Below, piece by piece: positions 16,044 to 24,666 of a stretch of 32,939 bases of DNA (its first letter is position 1; each line of letters starts with the position of its first letter). Both the position numbers and the translations under genes were made by a program. This DNA comes from Ruminococcus_G sp050944415. GTDB lineage: Bacteria; Bacillota; Clostridia; Lachnospirales; Lachnospiraceae. The notes under the pieces were generated by a model that was not told where the DNA came from, ran no database searches, and saw only the letters and a program-made list of their open reading frames with translations. The stretch is taken from the NCBI GenBank assembly GCA_050944415.1, contig JBMNRA010000033.1, positions 1 to 32,939 on the forward strand, given 5' to 3'.

Positions 16044-16061
16044 AACTGCTTCCTCACTTTT

Positions 16062-17195
16062 CTATCGATAATTGCCGAACACCCGGAATGTACTGGCTTC
16101 CTGTCCGATTCCCATCAAAGCATTCTTTACTGCACTGTCATCCAGATTTCCTTCAAAGTCCACAAAGAAACGGTATTCCCAGTTTTTCTGAGGAATGGGT
16201 CTGGATTCTATCTTTGTCATATTCAGGTCATTGTAGATAAAATGGGCCAGAATATTGTAAAGGGTGCCGCTGGCATGGGGCAATTCAAAACAGATACTGA
16301 TTTTATCCGCGTCTGCCGTATAGATTTTCTTCCCGGATATGATAATAAACCGGGTGGAATTGGTTTCACTGGAAGAAATATTATCATCCAGTATCTGCAG
16401 GCCGAAATATTCCGCCGCATAACGGCTGCCAATGGCTGCCTGATCCTTTCGTCCCTCTTCTTTTACTTTTTTCGCAGCCACTGCCGTGTTAATCACTTCC
16501 TGCTGCTTCCAGCCCGGGTGGCCGTTCAGATATCGCGCGCACTGCTTCAGAGCCTGAGGGTGGGAACATACCAGCCGTATGTCATCCACTGATGCTTCCG
16601 GAAGAGCCATCAGTACATGATCTGCCCGGATAATCTGCTGCCCCACAATATTGTGCTGATATTCCACCAGCAGATCGTAAATATCCGCCACGATCCCGGC
16701 TGTGGAATTTTCGATGGGAAGAACTGCGTAATCCGCTTCTCCCCCCGCAATGGCATCCATGGCATCCTTCCAGGTTTCCACATGAAAACTGTCTACATCC
16801 GTACCAAAATATGTATTCATGGCCGCAAAACTATAGGCGCCTTCCACCCCCTGGAACACCACTTTTGCTCCCTTGGTAGGCAGCGTATCCACTTTCTGAA
16901 AATCACCGGGCATAACCATACCCCTCTCCGTCAGGAGTTGGTACTGCCTTTTTCTGCTTATGGACATAATCTGTCCGAACAGCTCCTGTATTCCCGTAGC
17001 ATTAAAATCACTATCCGCTTTCTCTCTGAGCGTTTTCAGCTTCTGATTTTCTCTTTCTTTGTCAAATACCTGTTTTCCCGTACTGATTTTAAACTCAGCC
17101 ACCTCTTCTGTCAGCTTCATCCTCCGTTCAAAAAGCCTGACAATTTTTTCATCCACTTCATCGATCTGATTCCGTATTTCCTGTAAATCCGTCAT
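16062..17195 (-). CDS. pheA: Bifunctional chorismate mutase / prephenate dehydratase (P-protein)
   Basis: This 377-aa protein converts chorismate to prephenate and then to phenylpyruvate on the phenylalanine pathway. Residues 1-90 form an AroQ-type chorismate mutase (LQEIRNQIDEVDEKIVRLFE, then RRMKLTEEVAEFK). About 105-285 is prephenate dehydratase (FQGVEGAYSFAA, LPIENSTAGIV, SHPQALKQC, TNSTRF with the key Thr). About 295-377 is an ACT domain for feedback by Phe, containing the ESRP motif (ESRPIPQKNWEY). ATG 17195 has AAAGGAAGG upstream and the stop of folC is 12 bp away. No T-box or leader peptide is visible, so allostery by Phe is the likely control. Confidence 0.96.
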   Translation of the reverse strand: MTDLQEIRNQIDEVDEKIVRLFERRMKLTEEVAEFKISTGKQVFDKERENQKLKTLREKADSDFNATGIQELFGQIMSISRKRQYQLLTERGMVMPGDFQKVDTLPTKGAKVVFQGVEGAYSFAAMNTYFGTDVDSFHVETWKDAMDAIAGGEADYAVLPIENSTAGIVADIYDLLVEYQHNIVGQQIIRADHVLMALPEASVDDIRLVCSHPQALKQCARYLNGHPGWKQQEVINTAVAAKKVKEEGRKDQAAIGSRYAAEYFGLQILDDNISSSETNSTRFIIISGKKIYTADADKISICFELPHASGTLYNILAHFIYNDLNMTKIESRPIPQKNWEYRFFVDFEGNLDDSAVKNALMGIGQEASTFRVFGNYR

Positions 17196-17207
17196 AACTG
17201 CCTTCCT

Positions 17208-18497
17208 TTATCTGTTTCTTTCCCGCACCATCTGAATCGTTTCGCCCGCAAAGGACAGAGAACCGAAAGAAATAATAACATCTTCCGGATTTGCCGCTTC
17301 AAAGGCCGATTCCACTGCTTCCCGAAGGGAGGCGCAGGCTTTCACTTTCTCATTGTATACGCGGATCGTCTCCGCAAAGTCCTCAGCCAAAAGTCCCCGC
17401 ACCGGATCCGGCGGTGTTACCGTAAATATCTGATCCGCCAAAGGCGCCATAATACGAGCCACTTCTTCATAATCTTTATCCCGGAACATTCCCATAATAA
17501 AAATCAGTCTTACATCCGGAAAATACATCTGAACAGACTGCTTTAATTTTTCCGCTGCATCCGGATTGTGAGCACCGTCCACTACAAAAACGGGATTTCG
17601 ACAGACAAGCGTAAATCTGCCGTCCCATCTGGTCGTTAAAAACCCTTTTTCCATTTCTTCCCGGGTCACCTCATACCCTGCCTGACTCAGCGCAGTGATA
17701 CACTCCAGTGCCAGCACCGCATTCTCAATCTGATGACTGCCTGCCAGTGAAATAGTAATTTCATTTCCATGATATCGAAAGACCTGATGTTCCAGAGATA
17801 CCTCCCGGATAACCGCTTCCTGAGGCCTTGCTGTCACGAAAGGATTCCCTTTCTCTGTGCAGAGAGCCCAGATAAGATTCTCCACTTCCGGTTTCTGTTT
17901 TCCAAGCACTACGATAGCCCCGGGTTTTATAATGCCTGCCTTGTTGGCGGCGATTTCTTCCAGCGTATTGCCCAGCACTCCCACATGATCCATACTGATA
18001 GATGTAAAAACGGCCATCTTCGTATTCTGCACTACATTGGTAGCATCCGTTCTTCCACCCATACCGCATTCCAGTACCACAATATCGCATTTTCTGTCGG
18101 CAAAAAACAGAAAAGATATCACTGTCTCCATCTCAAAAGGAGTAGGACATCCCTTATTCTCCTTCCTCATTTTCTCCACAACAGGCACAAGCCGCTCCAC
18201 ATATCCGGCAAACGCTTCTCTTTCAATGTATTCACCGTTCACCTGCATTCTTTCCCTGTAGGAATAAATCGTAGGAGAAATATATCTCCCCACACGGTAC
18301 CCGGCACACTGCAGAACAGTCGCGATGTAGGAAGCCACAGACCCTTTTCCGTTAGTTCCCGCTATATGCACAAATTCCAGCCGGTTCTCCGGATGACCCA
18401 GCTGTTCCAGTAAATATTCAGTATTCTCAAGACCCATCTCCCCGCCTGCATACTTCCAGGCGGACTCTATATAGGCCCTTGCTTCTCTGTATTCCAT
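17208..18497 (-). CDS. folC: Bifunctional folylpolyglutamate synthase / dihydrofolate synthase
   Basis: This 429-aa Mur-ligase-fold protein adds glutamate to dihydropteroate and folates using ATP. Visible motifs are the P-loop AGTNGKGSVASY near residue 46, the SPTIYSYRERMQVNG segment, LECGMGGRTDATNV, TSISMDHVGVLGNTLEEIAANKAGI and the C-terminal DGAHNPDAA. Length is normal. ATG 18497 follows GAGGAATTGAAAT. It is the first gene of the presumed folC-pheA-DUF815-ppx-ppk transcript and is divergent from pyrB over a 154-bp region that has a promoter in each direction. Confidence 0.95.
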   Translation of the reverse strand: MEYREARAYIESAWKYAGGEMGLENTEYLLEQLGHPENRLEFVHIAGTNGKGSVASYIATVLQCAGYRVGRYISPTIYSYRERMQVNGEYIEREAFAGYVERLVPVVEKMRKENKGCPTPFEMETVISFLFFADRKCDIVVLECGMGGRTDATNVVQNTKMAVFTSISMDHVGVLGNTLEEIAANKAGIIKPGAIVVLGKQKPEVENLIWALCTEKGNPFVTARPQEAVIREVSLEHQVFRYHGNEITISLAGSHQIENAVLALECITALSQAGYEVTREEMEKGFLTTRWDGRFTLVCRNPVFVVDGAHNPDAAEKLKQSVQMYFPDVRLIFIMGMFRDKDYEEVARIMAPLADQIFTVTPPDPVRGLLAEDFAETIRVYNEKVKACASLREAVESAFEAANPEDVIISFGSLSFAGETIQMVRERNR

Positions 18498-18520
18498 ATT
18501 TCAATTCCTCGCATTAATTT

Positions 18521-18549
18521 ATTATATTACATGGGTTTTGGGATTACAA
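18521..18549 (-). promoter_or_regulatory. Promoter of the folC-led operon
   Basis: TTGTAA (18549-18544) and TATAAT (18526-18521) on the minus strand with a 17-bp spacer, 24 bp before the folC ATG. Confidence 0.7.
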
Positions 18550-18593
18550 GAAAGATGCTCAACTTTACCCAAACTTTACTTTCCCTAAATCTC

Positions 18594-18622
18594 TTGAAAT
18601 CATCAATATTTTATTATATGAT
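18594..18622 (+). promoter_or_regulatory. Promoter of pyrBI
   Basis: TTGAAA and TATGAT with a 17-bp spacer, 29 bp before the pyrB ATG. The leader is too short for a PyrR-type attenuator. Confidence 0.65.
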
Positions 18623-18651
18623 GAATTGAGAAGAATATAAGGAGGCAATTC

Positions 18652-19572
18652 ATGAGACATTTAATGAGTCCTCTGGATTTTACTGTCGAAGAACTGGATC
18701 AGCTTTTGGATCTGGCCAATGACATCGAAAAAAATCCAGATAAATACGCACATCTCTGTGACGGAAAGCGAATCGCAACACTTTTTTATGAACCCAGCAC
18801 TCGTACCCGGCTGAGTTTCGAGGCGGCAATGATGAATCTTGGCGGAAAGGTCCTTGGCTTTTCCTCTGCCGATTCCAGTTCAGCATCAAAGGGGGAAAGT
18901 GTTTCTGATACAATCCGCATGGTATCCTGCTACGCAGACATCTGTGCCATGCGTCATCCCAAAGAAGGAGCTCCGTTAGTCGCATCCATGGCATCTTCTA
19001 TTCCTGTTATCAATGCCGGCGACGGCGGCCATCAGCATCCCACACAGACTCTGACCGATCTTCTGACTATCCGGTCACTGAAAGGTCGCTTGAACAATCT
19101 GACTATAGGATTATGCGGCGATCTGAAGTTCGGAAGAACGGTTCACTCACTGATTGAAGCTCTGGTGCGTTACGACAACGTATCTTTCGTGCTGATTTCT
19201 CCCGAAGAGCTCCGCGTTCCCGACTATATCCGTGAGGATGTGCTGGAAGCCAATCATAAGAACTATAAAGAAGTGATCCGGCTGGAGGAAGCTCTTCCCA
19301 ATCTGGATCTGCTTTATATGACCCGGGTTCAGCGGGAACGTTTCTTTAATGAAGAAGATTACGTCCGTATGAAAGATTTTTATATTCTGGACAAGGCCAA
19401 AATGGAACTGGCGCCGAAAGATATGCTGGTTCTCCATCCTCTGCCCCGTGTCAATGAAATTTCCACTGAGGTGGACAGTGACCCAAGGGCCGCCTACTTT
19501 AAGCAGGTACAGTACGGTGTATATGTACGGATGGCTTTGATTCTCACATTACTGGAGGTGAACATATGCTGA
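18652..19572 (+). CDS. pyrB: Aspartate carbamoyltransferase, catalytic subunit
   Basis: This 306-aa enzyme condenses carbamoyl phosphate and aspartate, the committed step of pyrimidine synthesis. The carbamoyl-phosphate loop FYEPSTRTRLSFE (residues 45-57), the SADSSSASKGES loop, GDGGHQHPTQTLTD and LHPLPRVNEI are all present. ATG 18652 follows AAGGAGG with good spacing. It overlaps pyrI by 7 bp, so the two chains are translationally coupled. Together they would make the class-B-like c6r6 enzyme subject to nucleotide allostery. Confidence 0.97.
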   Translation: MRHLMSPLDFTVEELDQLLDLANDIEKNPDKYAHLCDGKRIATLFYEPSTRTRLSFEAAMMNLGGKVLGFSSADSSSASKGESVSDTIRMVSCYADICAMRHPKEGAPLVASMASSIPVINAGDGGHQHPTQTLTDLLTIRSLKGRLNNLTIGLCGDLKFGRTVHSLIEALVRYDNVSFVLISPEELRVPDYIREDVLEANHKNYKEVIRLEEALPNLDLLYMTRVQRERFFNEEDYVRMKDFYILDKAKMELAPKDMLVLHPLPRVNEISTEVDSDPRAAYFKQVQYGVYVRMALILTLLEVNIC

Positions 19573-20015
19573 ACGTAGGAGCAATTAACGAAGGATTTGT
19601 TTTGGACCATATCAAGGCAGGAAAAAGCATGACCATTTATCATGATCTTCACCTGGACAAGCTGGACTGCTGCGTTGCCATTATCAAAAATGCCAGAAGC
19701 AGCAAGATGGGAAAGAAAGACATCATCAAAGTAGAATGCCCTGTGGATATGCTGGATCTGGACATCCTGGGATTCATTGACCATAACATAACCGTCAACA
19801 TTATCAAAGACGGACAGATCTGTGAAAAGAAGCAGCTTCGCCTCCCCCGACAGATTGTGGATGTCATCAAATGCAGAAATCCCAGATGCATCACATCCAT
19901 TGAACAGGAATTGAAGCACGTATTTATCCTGACTGATCCGGAAAAGGAAGTCTACCGCTGCAAGTACTGCGAAGAAAAGTATGATGACCGCGGAGACAAA
20001 AAAGAGCGCAAATAA
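19566..20015 (+). CDS. pyrI: Aspartate carbamoyltransferase, regulatory subunit
   Basis: A 149-aa protein with an N-terminal allosteric nucleotide-binding domain (LNVGAINEGFVLDHI... GKSMTIYHDL) and a C-terminal zinc domain with Cys 103, 108, 132 and 135 (KCRNPRC and RCKYC), which contacts PyrB. It begins inside the end of pyrB behind a GGAGG site. The presence of PyrI indicates control of the pathway by ATP/CTP binding at the enzyme level rather than by RNA attenuation. Confidence 0.96.
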   Translation: MLNVGAINEGFVLDHIKAGKSMTIYHDLHLDKLDCCVAIIKNARSSKMGKKDIIKVECPVDMLDLDILGFIDHNITVNIIKDGQICEKKQLRLPRQIVDVIKCRNPRCITSIEQELKHVFILTDPEKEVYRCKYCEEKYDDRGDKKERK

Positions 20016-20040
20016 TGAAATAAAATCGGAATTTTCTATG

Positions 20041-20085
20041 AAAAAAGGGTATCTTCAAACCCCTACGGCTTGAAGATACCCTTTT
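20041..20085. terminator. Bidirectional terminator between pyrI and the thioesterase gene
   Basis: A perfect 16-bp stem (arms 20043-20058 and 20070-20085) around an 11-nt loop. Poly-A on the left and a TTTT on the right allow termination in both directions. The thioesterase stop codon overlaps its right arm. Confidence 0.85.
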
Positions 20086-20494
20086 AAAGCGCTTTTATCA
20101 GTCTCTCATACCACTGAGGATAACTTTTCTTCAGAGAAACAGGATGGTAAGTTTCATTCAGAAAACAATGGGAAGTTTCACCGGTGCATCGTATCTCCTG
20201 ACTTGCCACATCTCTGACTTCATATCCCAGCTTCATCCGGATTCCGTTAAACTCCAGCATTCTGACTGAGATCTGAAAGCGCTCCGGAAAACGGGCCATC
20301 GTCTTATACTTGCAGGAGACTTCCAGAACAGGGCTGACAACACCCTCGGCTTCCATTTCCTCATATCCTGCGCCCAGCTGCTCCATATAATCGGTCCTCG
20401 CCTCTTCAAACCACCGGATATAATTGGAATGGTGGACAATCCCCATCTTATCGGTTTCATAATACTGGACTTTTCTCTCGTAGGGTTTTACCAT
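20084..20494 (-). CDS. Hotdog-fold acyl-CoA thioesterase (YbgC/4-hydroxybenzoyl-CoA type)
   Basis: This 136-aa protein has the hotdog signature YYETDKMGIVHHSNYIRWFEEAR near residues 11-33, with the catalytic Asp in ETDKMG. Such enzymes hydrolyse acyl-CoA or acyl-ACP thioesters in the cytoplasm, often as tetramers. The ATG at 20494 is 1 bp past the maf stop, so translation is coupled; a GAGAGG lies upstream. It is the last gene of the rnpB-maf-thioesterase group. The acyl substrate is unknown. Confidence 0.88.
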   Translation of the reverse strand: MVKPYERKVQYYETDKMGIVHHSNYIRWFEEARTDYMEQLGAGYEEMEAEGVVSPVLEVSCKYKTMARFPERFQISVRMLEFNGIRMKLGYEVRDVASQEIRCTGETSHCFLNETYHPVSLKKSYPQWYERLIKAL

Positions 20495-20495
20495 A

Positions 20496-21071
20496 TCAAA
20501 GCCATCCTCTCTTCTTCATCTCCTGCCAGACTCTTCCCACCGGCAATCCAACCACGTTATTGTAATCTCCGGAAATTTTTTTCACAAAAGCCGCCGCCAG
20601 TCCCTGAATACCATAAGCGCCTGCCTTATCCATCGGCTCGCCGCTATTTATGTAATTCTGAATCTCTTCTTCCGTCATGGGATAAAAAGTCACCCGGGTC
20701 TCCTCGGAAAAAGTAACCGCTCTTTCCTGTCCGTCCTCCCGATGCAAAAGCGTCACGCCGGTATAGACGCTGTGCGTCTTTCCCTGCAGCAGACGAAGCA
20801 TTGCAGCCGCGTCTTTCTCATCCGCCGGTTTTCCCAGGATCTGCCCGTCATAAGCCACCACAGTGTCAGCGCCGATGACAAGGCAGTCGCCCGCCGCTTT
20901 CCGTGACACGTCTGCGGCTTTCTGCCGTGACAGCATCCGTACCGCTTCCGCAGGATCCTTCGTATTAATCTTTTCCTCCTCCCCTGAAGGGAGAATCTCA
21001 AATTCCAGTCCGATCTGTGCCAGCAGTTCTTTCCTCCTGGGAGACTGGGATGCCAGTATAATCTGTATCAT
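20496..21071 (-). CDS. maf: Maf-family nucleoside triphosphate pyrophosphatase
   Basis: This 191-aa protein starts IILASQSPRRKELL, the Maf/YhdE signature, and contains IGADTVVAYDGQILGKPADEKDA and AGAYGIQGLAA. Family members hydrolyse dTTP, UTP or modified NTPs to the monophosphate. ATG 21071 is fixed by the conserved N-terminus; its ribosome binding site is only GAAGAA, unusually poor for this window. The start lies 21 bp from the 3' end of RNase P RNA with no terminator between, so mRNA and rnpB probably share a precursor. The upstream extension to 21200 lies in the RNA gene and is rejected. Confidence 0.9.
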   Translation of the reverse strand: MIQIILASQSPRRKELLAQIGLEFEILPSGEEEKINTKDPAEAVRMLSRQKAADVSRKAAGDCLVIGADTVVAYDGQILGKPADEKDAAAMLRLLQGKTHSVYTGVTLLHREDGQERAVTFSEETRVTFYPMTEEEIQNYINSGEPMDKAGAYGIQGLAAAFVKKISGDYNNVVGLPVGRVWQEMKKRGWL

Positions 21072-21090
21072 ATTTCTATTCTTCTTTCTG

Positions 21091-21444
21091 AAGGCAAGCA
21101 GAACGATAAGCCGGGTTATGTCGTGAATGATCATCTGTCTCGTACTGCCGTTGCCGACAGCCTCTAGCGACCCACCTAAAAGCGTGACGGGCAGCCACAT
21201 AGCTTTTGATTCGGTCTTGCTTCGGATGGGGTTTACATGTGCCCTGTCTGTTGCCAGACAGGCGGTAGTCTCTTACACTGCCTTTCCACCCTTACCTGCA
21301 TGCAGGCGGTTTATTTCTGTTGCACTGGCCTTGGAGTCACCTCCACCGGACGTTATCCGGCATCCTGCCCTTCGAAGCCCGGACTTTCCTCAGCTGACAC
21401 CTTTCGGCTTTTGTCAGCCGCGATCATTTATTCTACTTGCCACG
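21091..21444 (-). ncRNA. rnpB: RNase P RNA
   Basis: Catalytic RNA that removes tRNA 5' leaders. The minus strand holds the universal GAGGAAAGTCCGGGC element (P4/CRI) near 21390, and the ACAGAA/GTAAACCC type and GGTAAGGGTG segments further on. The terminal strand pair GGCAAG.AGAA at the 5' end (21441-21431) and its complement at the 3' end (21093-21103) form helix P1, which sets the boundaries to within a few bases. The size of about 350 nt is normal. The ends are predicted, not measured. Confidence 0.93.
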
Positions 21445-21451
21445 GTTTCTT

Positions 21452-21480
21452 ATAGTATCATATTTTTCTTTTTCTGTAAA
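21452..21480 (-). promoter_or_regulatory. Promoter of rnpB
   Basis: TTTACA (21480-21475) and TACTAT (21457-21452) on the minus strand with a 17-bp spacer, just upstream of the P1 helix. It lies directly after the stop codon of the nucleoside kinase gene. Confidence 0.55.
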
Positions 21481-21484
21481 GACG

Positions 21485-23152
21485 CTAAACGTCAAAGCAG
21501 CTGCCGCCGATAAACTCCCGCAAGATAGAGTTATGGGGAATGTCATCACTGGGAACTCCCACAAAATAATCCAGAAACTTCAACAGTCGTTTTGCCTCGT
21601 AATATTCCGGATCATCTGGCCGGATCTGAAACAGCAGCGGCTCCGCATAAAGCTTCAGTACAGCCAGCTCGTAGATCAGAGCAGAATTAAACATCACATC
21701 CGCTTCCTCCTGATAAGGAAAAATGTTTTCTTCTTCACCTCTGCGCACCGACGGCCACCTGGCAATGGTTTCCCTGGCGGATGTTCCCCTGGTTCTTTTA
21801 TCACGGACCATTCTCCGTATCAGACGTCCGTCCGTCGTGGGAATCCGGTTATGTTCATCCACATTCAGCTGAGTGAGAGCACTGATATAAATTTTATATT
21901 TATTTTCTTTGGGCAGAGAATAACTCAGCCTGTCATTCAATCCATGGATACCTTCAATCACCAGTATATCATCGGAGTCCAGCGACAGATAATCTCCTTT
22001 GTACTCTCTTTTCCCGTCTACAAAATCAAACCGCGGCAGTTCTACCTCCCGGCCTTTCAGCAGCGCATTCATATCACTGTTAAAGAGCTCTACATCAATA
22101 GCTTCCAGGCACTCATAATTTCGTTTTCCATATTCATCCAAAGGAGTATTCTCCCGGTTCACAAAGTAATTATCTACTGCAATAGGGTGAGGCTTCAGGC
22201 CATGGGCGGCCAGCTGTATGGAAAGGCGATGGGAAAATGTGGTTTTTCCGGAAGAAGAAGGTCCGGCAATCATAACGAATTTCACATCCCGCCTCCGGAT
22301 AATATCTTCGGCAATGGCTGAGATTTTCCCTTCCTGCCATGCTTCTGCAATCAGTATCATTTTCTGGATACCGCCGCTGCAGGTAAAATCATTCAACGCT
22401 CCCACCACATCCACGTTCAGCGTCTCTCCCCAATGCTCTGACTCTTTCTGAATCTGAAAAATCTTAGGCGACGGTACAAACTGCGGCAGTTTATCCGGTT
22501 CCGCCTGGGAAGGCATCAGGAGAACAAAACCTTCATCATAAGGGATCAGATCAAAGTATTTTAGATAACCGGTATGCCAGGTCATATAACCGTAATAATA
22601 ATCCTCAAATCCATCCAGATCATACAGATTCACCCTTGACACCCGGCGGTAGCGGAACAGTTTTTCTTTGTCGTACATGCCATGTTCATGAAAAAGCCGG
22701 ATCGCCTCATTTAGCTTGACGCTGCGTTTTAAGATAGGAACCTTCTTTTCCACCAGTTCCTTCATATAACTTTTGACTTTATTTAAAAACTCTTCCGTAA
22801 TCTGCACGTCACCCTGTATGGTATAGTAGTATCCCTCTCCCACAGAATAATGAAGAACCACTTTCTCAAGCTTTTCTCTCCCTGCCACATGGTAAATGGC
22901 TTTCAGCAAAAGGAGGGTAGTACTCCTTCTGTAGGTCTTATGACCAATCGTATCCGCTGTAGTCACCAGTGAAATTCTGCAATCCTCTTTCAGTGTCTTA
23001 TGCAGTTCCTTAAGCCTTCCATTAACCATAACCAATACTGCCGGATATGGTCCCTCCGGTTTCATGGCTTCCACAATTTCTCCAAAGACCGTTCCTTTTG
23101 GAAAATTCATCACTTTATCATCCAGCGTTACCTGAAACATTTTTTTGTCCAT
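21485..23152 (-). CDS. TGS-domain nucleoside (uridine-kinase-like) kinase
   Basis: This 555-aa cytoplasmic protein combines an N-terminal TGS-like region (about 5-65) and a ThrRS second-additional-like domain (about 70-240, HTGYLKYFDL near residue 200) with a C-terminal uridine/phosphoribulokinase domain. The Walker A AGPSSSGKTTFSHRL is near residue 297, followed by DNYFVNRENTPLDEYGKRNY and VIEGIHGLND. This is the common clostridial architecture annotated as nucleoside kinase; the substrate is likely a nucleoside but not shown. ATG 23152 follows AGGAGG. It is 31 bp after nif3 and ends just before the rnpB promoter. Confidence 0.9.
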   Translation of the reverse strand: MDKKMFQVTLDDKVMNFPKGTVFGEIVEAMKPEGPYPAVLVMVNGRLKELHKTLKEDCRISLVTTADTIGHKTYRRSTTLLLLKAIYHVAGREKLEKVVLHYSVGEGYYYTIQGDVQITEEFLNKVKSYMKELVEKKVPILKRSVKLNEAIRLFHEHGMYDKEKLFRYRRVSRVNLYDLDGFEDYYYGYMTWHTGYLKYFDLIPYDEGFVLLMPSQAEPDKLPQFVPSPKIFQIQKESEHWGETLNVDVVGALNDFTCSGGIQKMILIAEAWQEGKISAIAEDIIRRRDVKFVMIAGPSSSGKTTFSHRLSIQLAAHGLKPHPIAVDNYFVNRENTPLDEYGKRNYECLEAIDVELFNSDMNALLKGREVELPRFDFVDGKREYKGDYLSLDSDDILVIEGIHGLNDRLSYSLPKENKYKIYISALTQLNVDEHNRIPTTDGRLIRRMVRDKRTRGTSARETIARWPSVRRGEEENIFPYQEEADVMFNSALIYELAVLKLYAEPLLFQIRPDDPEYYEAKRLLKFLDYFVGVPSDDIPHNSILREFIGGSCFDV

Positions 23153-23183
23153 ACCTTCAAGCCTCCTGTTCCATTCCCGTCTT

Positions 23184-23966
23184 TTATACAGTCTGAAAGG
23201 GGAAGTGAATCCGTGCTCCCTTTATTTCAAGCTCCGGAAACATCTGATGAAGTTTTTCTTCCATATAGGAAATGAAAACATACTCTGTTCCGTAATGACC
23301 GGCATCTATGATGCAAAGGCCTGACGCCACTGCGTCAATACCTCCGTGATAATCAATATCGCCGGTAATCAGAACCTGAACGTTTCTGTCAAGAGCCGGT
23401 TTTACCATGCTCTTACCCGAACCGCCTGAAATAGCCGCTCTGGAAATTCTCTTTTCCAGATCTCCGTATACCAAAACCTGCGGAATTTTCAGCCGCTCCT
23501 TCACATATTCAGCCAGTTCTTTTAAAGTCATTTCCTCCGGCAGATCTCCCGCTCTGCCGATTCCTTCCTGACGTACATCATCCTGGCAGGTTACTTCCAG
23601 TACCCGGCTGTTTCTAAGCCCCAGGCTTTCTCCATTCAAAGCGGCCATTCCCATCACATCAAAATTCGTATGCATGGCATAATAAGAAATATCTTCTGCC
23701 GCCAGCCTGAGAATTTTTCTTCCCAGAAAATCTCTGTCTGTGATTTTCTTTACGGCTGAGAATATCATGGGGTGATGGGAAATGATCATATCGGCTTCCC
23801 ATCGGGAAGCCTGCTCCAAAGTCTCTTCCGTTACGTCCAGACAAACGAAAACCTTATGAACTTCCTTTTCTTCCCGGCCCACCAGCAGTCCCACATTGTC
23901 CCAGTCCAATGCATACTTCTCCGGCCACTGTTCTTTCAGTTTTTCCATAATTTCACTGCATTTCAT
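23184..23966 (-). CDS. Nif3-like dinuclear metal-centre protein (YqfO/YbgI)
   Basis: This 260-aa protein has the Nif3 metal ligands: DWDNVGLLVG, ISHHPMIFSA near residue 62, a HTNFD segment and the C-terminal DAGHYGTEYVF. It is about the length of E. coli YbgI and lacks the PII-like insert of Bacillus YqfO. Family function is unsettled (proposed GTP cyclohydrolase I type 2 or metal chaperone roles). The first 14 bp overlap the end of trmK, a conserved pairing in Firmicutes that implies joint expression. Confidence 0.9.
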   Translation of the reverse strand: MKCSEIMEKLKEQWPEKYALDWDNVGLLVGREEKEVHKVFVCLDVTEETLEQASRWEADMIISHHPMIFSAVKKITDRDFLGRKILRLAAEDISYYAMHTNFDVMGMAALNGESLGLRNSRVLEVTCQDDVRQEGIGRAGDLPEEMTLKELAEYVKERLKIPQVLVYGDLEKRISRAAISGGSGKSMVKPALDRNVQVLITGDIDYHGGIDAVASGLCIIDAGHYGTEYVFISYMEEKLHQMFPELEIKGARIHFPFQTV

Positions 23967-24651
23967 AATACCTTAAAGCAGAAGCAATCTCCTGCATCTC
24001 CTTCTCAATTTCTTCCTGCCTGTTTCTGCTGCCTTCTCTTCCCTGTCTGCAGATCTTTTCCTGTATCCTGCTGTACTTTTCCTGTCTCTCTTTCAGGTAT
24101 TGAAAAAGCACCGGATGACGCTGCTGCAAAAGCAGGCGGCCGAACCGGCAGAAAATGGGAGACATCTCCTCCATACTGCCGTGAACCGCCTTCATCATTA
24201 TATAATATTTTCCATCTTCATATACCATATCTTCCGCCGTGATTCTATAATTACGGCTCTGAAGATACCGGCGGACGCTGGCAGCTTCTGACTGAGGCTG
24301 AAGAATAATTTCTTTCACGGACTCCAGAACTTTCCAGCCTTCATCCATAATCCTCATCATCAGAATACCTCCCATTCCAGCCATAATGAGGGAATCTGCT
24401 TCACCGGGTTCAAGCGCTGACACGCCGTCGGACAGACGGGTTTCTATGTACTGTGCAGCTGCAAATGACTCAATGTTCTGTCTGGCTCGCATCAATGGCC
24501 CTTCGTTGACATCCATAGCAATAGCCGATGGAATTATTCCTGCTTTCACCAGCGCAATGGGAATATATCCATGATCGCATCCCACATCTGCCAGCCGGCT
24601 GCCTGGTGTGACCAGTTCTGCAACAGCAGACAATCGTTTTGATAATTGCAT
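23953..24651 (-). CDS. trmK: tRNA (adenine(22)-N(1))-methyltransferase
   Basis: This 232-aa Rossmann-fold methyltransferase uses SAM to methylate A22 of tRNA. Motif I is LADVGCDHGYIPIAL near residues 19-33; MAGMGGILMM (about 91-100) and ILQPQSEAASVRRYL follow, and a C-terminal coiled-coil-like helical tail (190-232) is typical of TrmK. ATG 24651 has AAAGGTG upstream and lies 15 bp after the rpoD stop. Its neighbours rpoD and nif3 are the usual ones in Firmicutes. Confidence 0.94.
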   Translation of the reverse strand: MQLSKRLSAVAELVTPGSRLADVGCDHGYIPIALVKAGIIPSAIAMDVNEGPLMRARQNIESFAAAQYIETRLSDGVSALEPGEADSLIMAGMGGILMMRIMDEGWKVLESVKEIILQPQSEAASVRRYLQSRNYRITAEDMVYEDGKYYIMMKAVHGSMEEMSPIFCRFGRLLLQQRHPVLFQYLKERQEKYSRIQEKICRQGREGSRNRQEEIEKEMQEIASALRYYEMQ

Positions 24652-24666
24652 GATCCTGCACCTTTC

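Noticed and set aside
18500..18651. PyrR-type attenuator or T-box before pyrB.
   Set aside because: The leader between the promoter and ATG is about 30 bp, too short for an anti-terminator pair, and no hairpin with T run is present.
20496..21200. A longer maf start at 21200.
   Set aside because: The extension lies in RNase P RNA and lacks similarity to Maf; the conserved N-terminus begins at 21071.
21437..22321. 294-codon open frame antisense to the nucleoside kinase and rnpB region.
   Set aside because: Shadow of a recognisable kinase; it starts inside the RNase P RNA promoter and has no family features.
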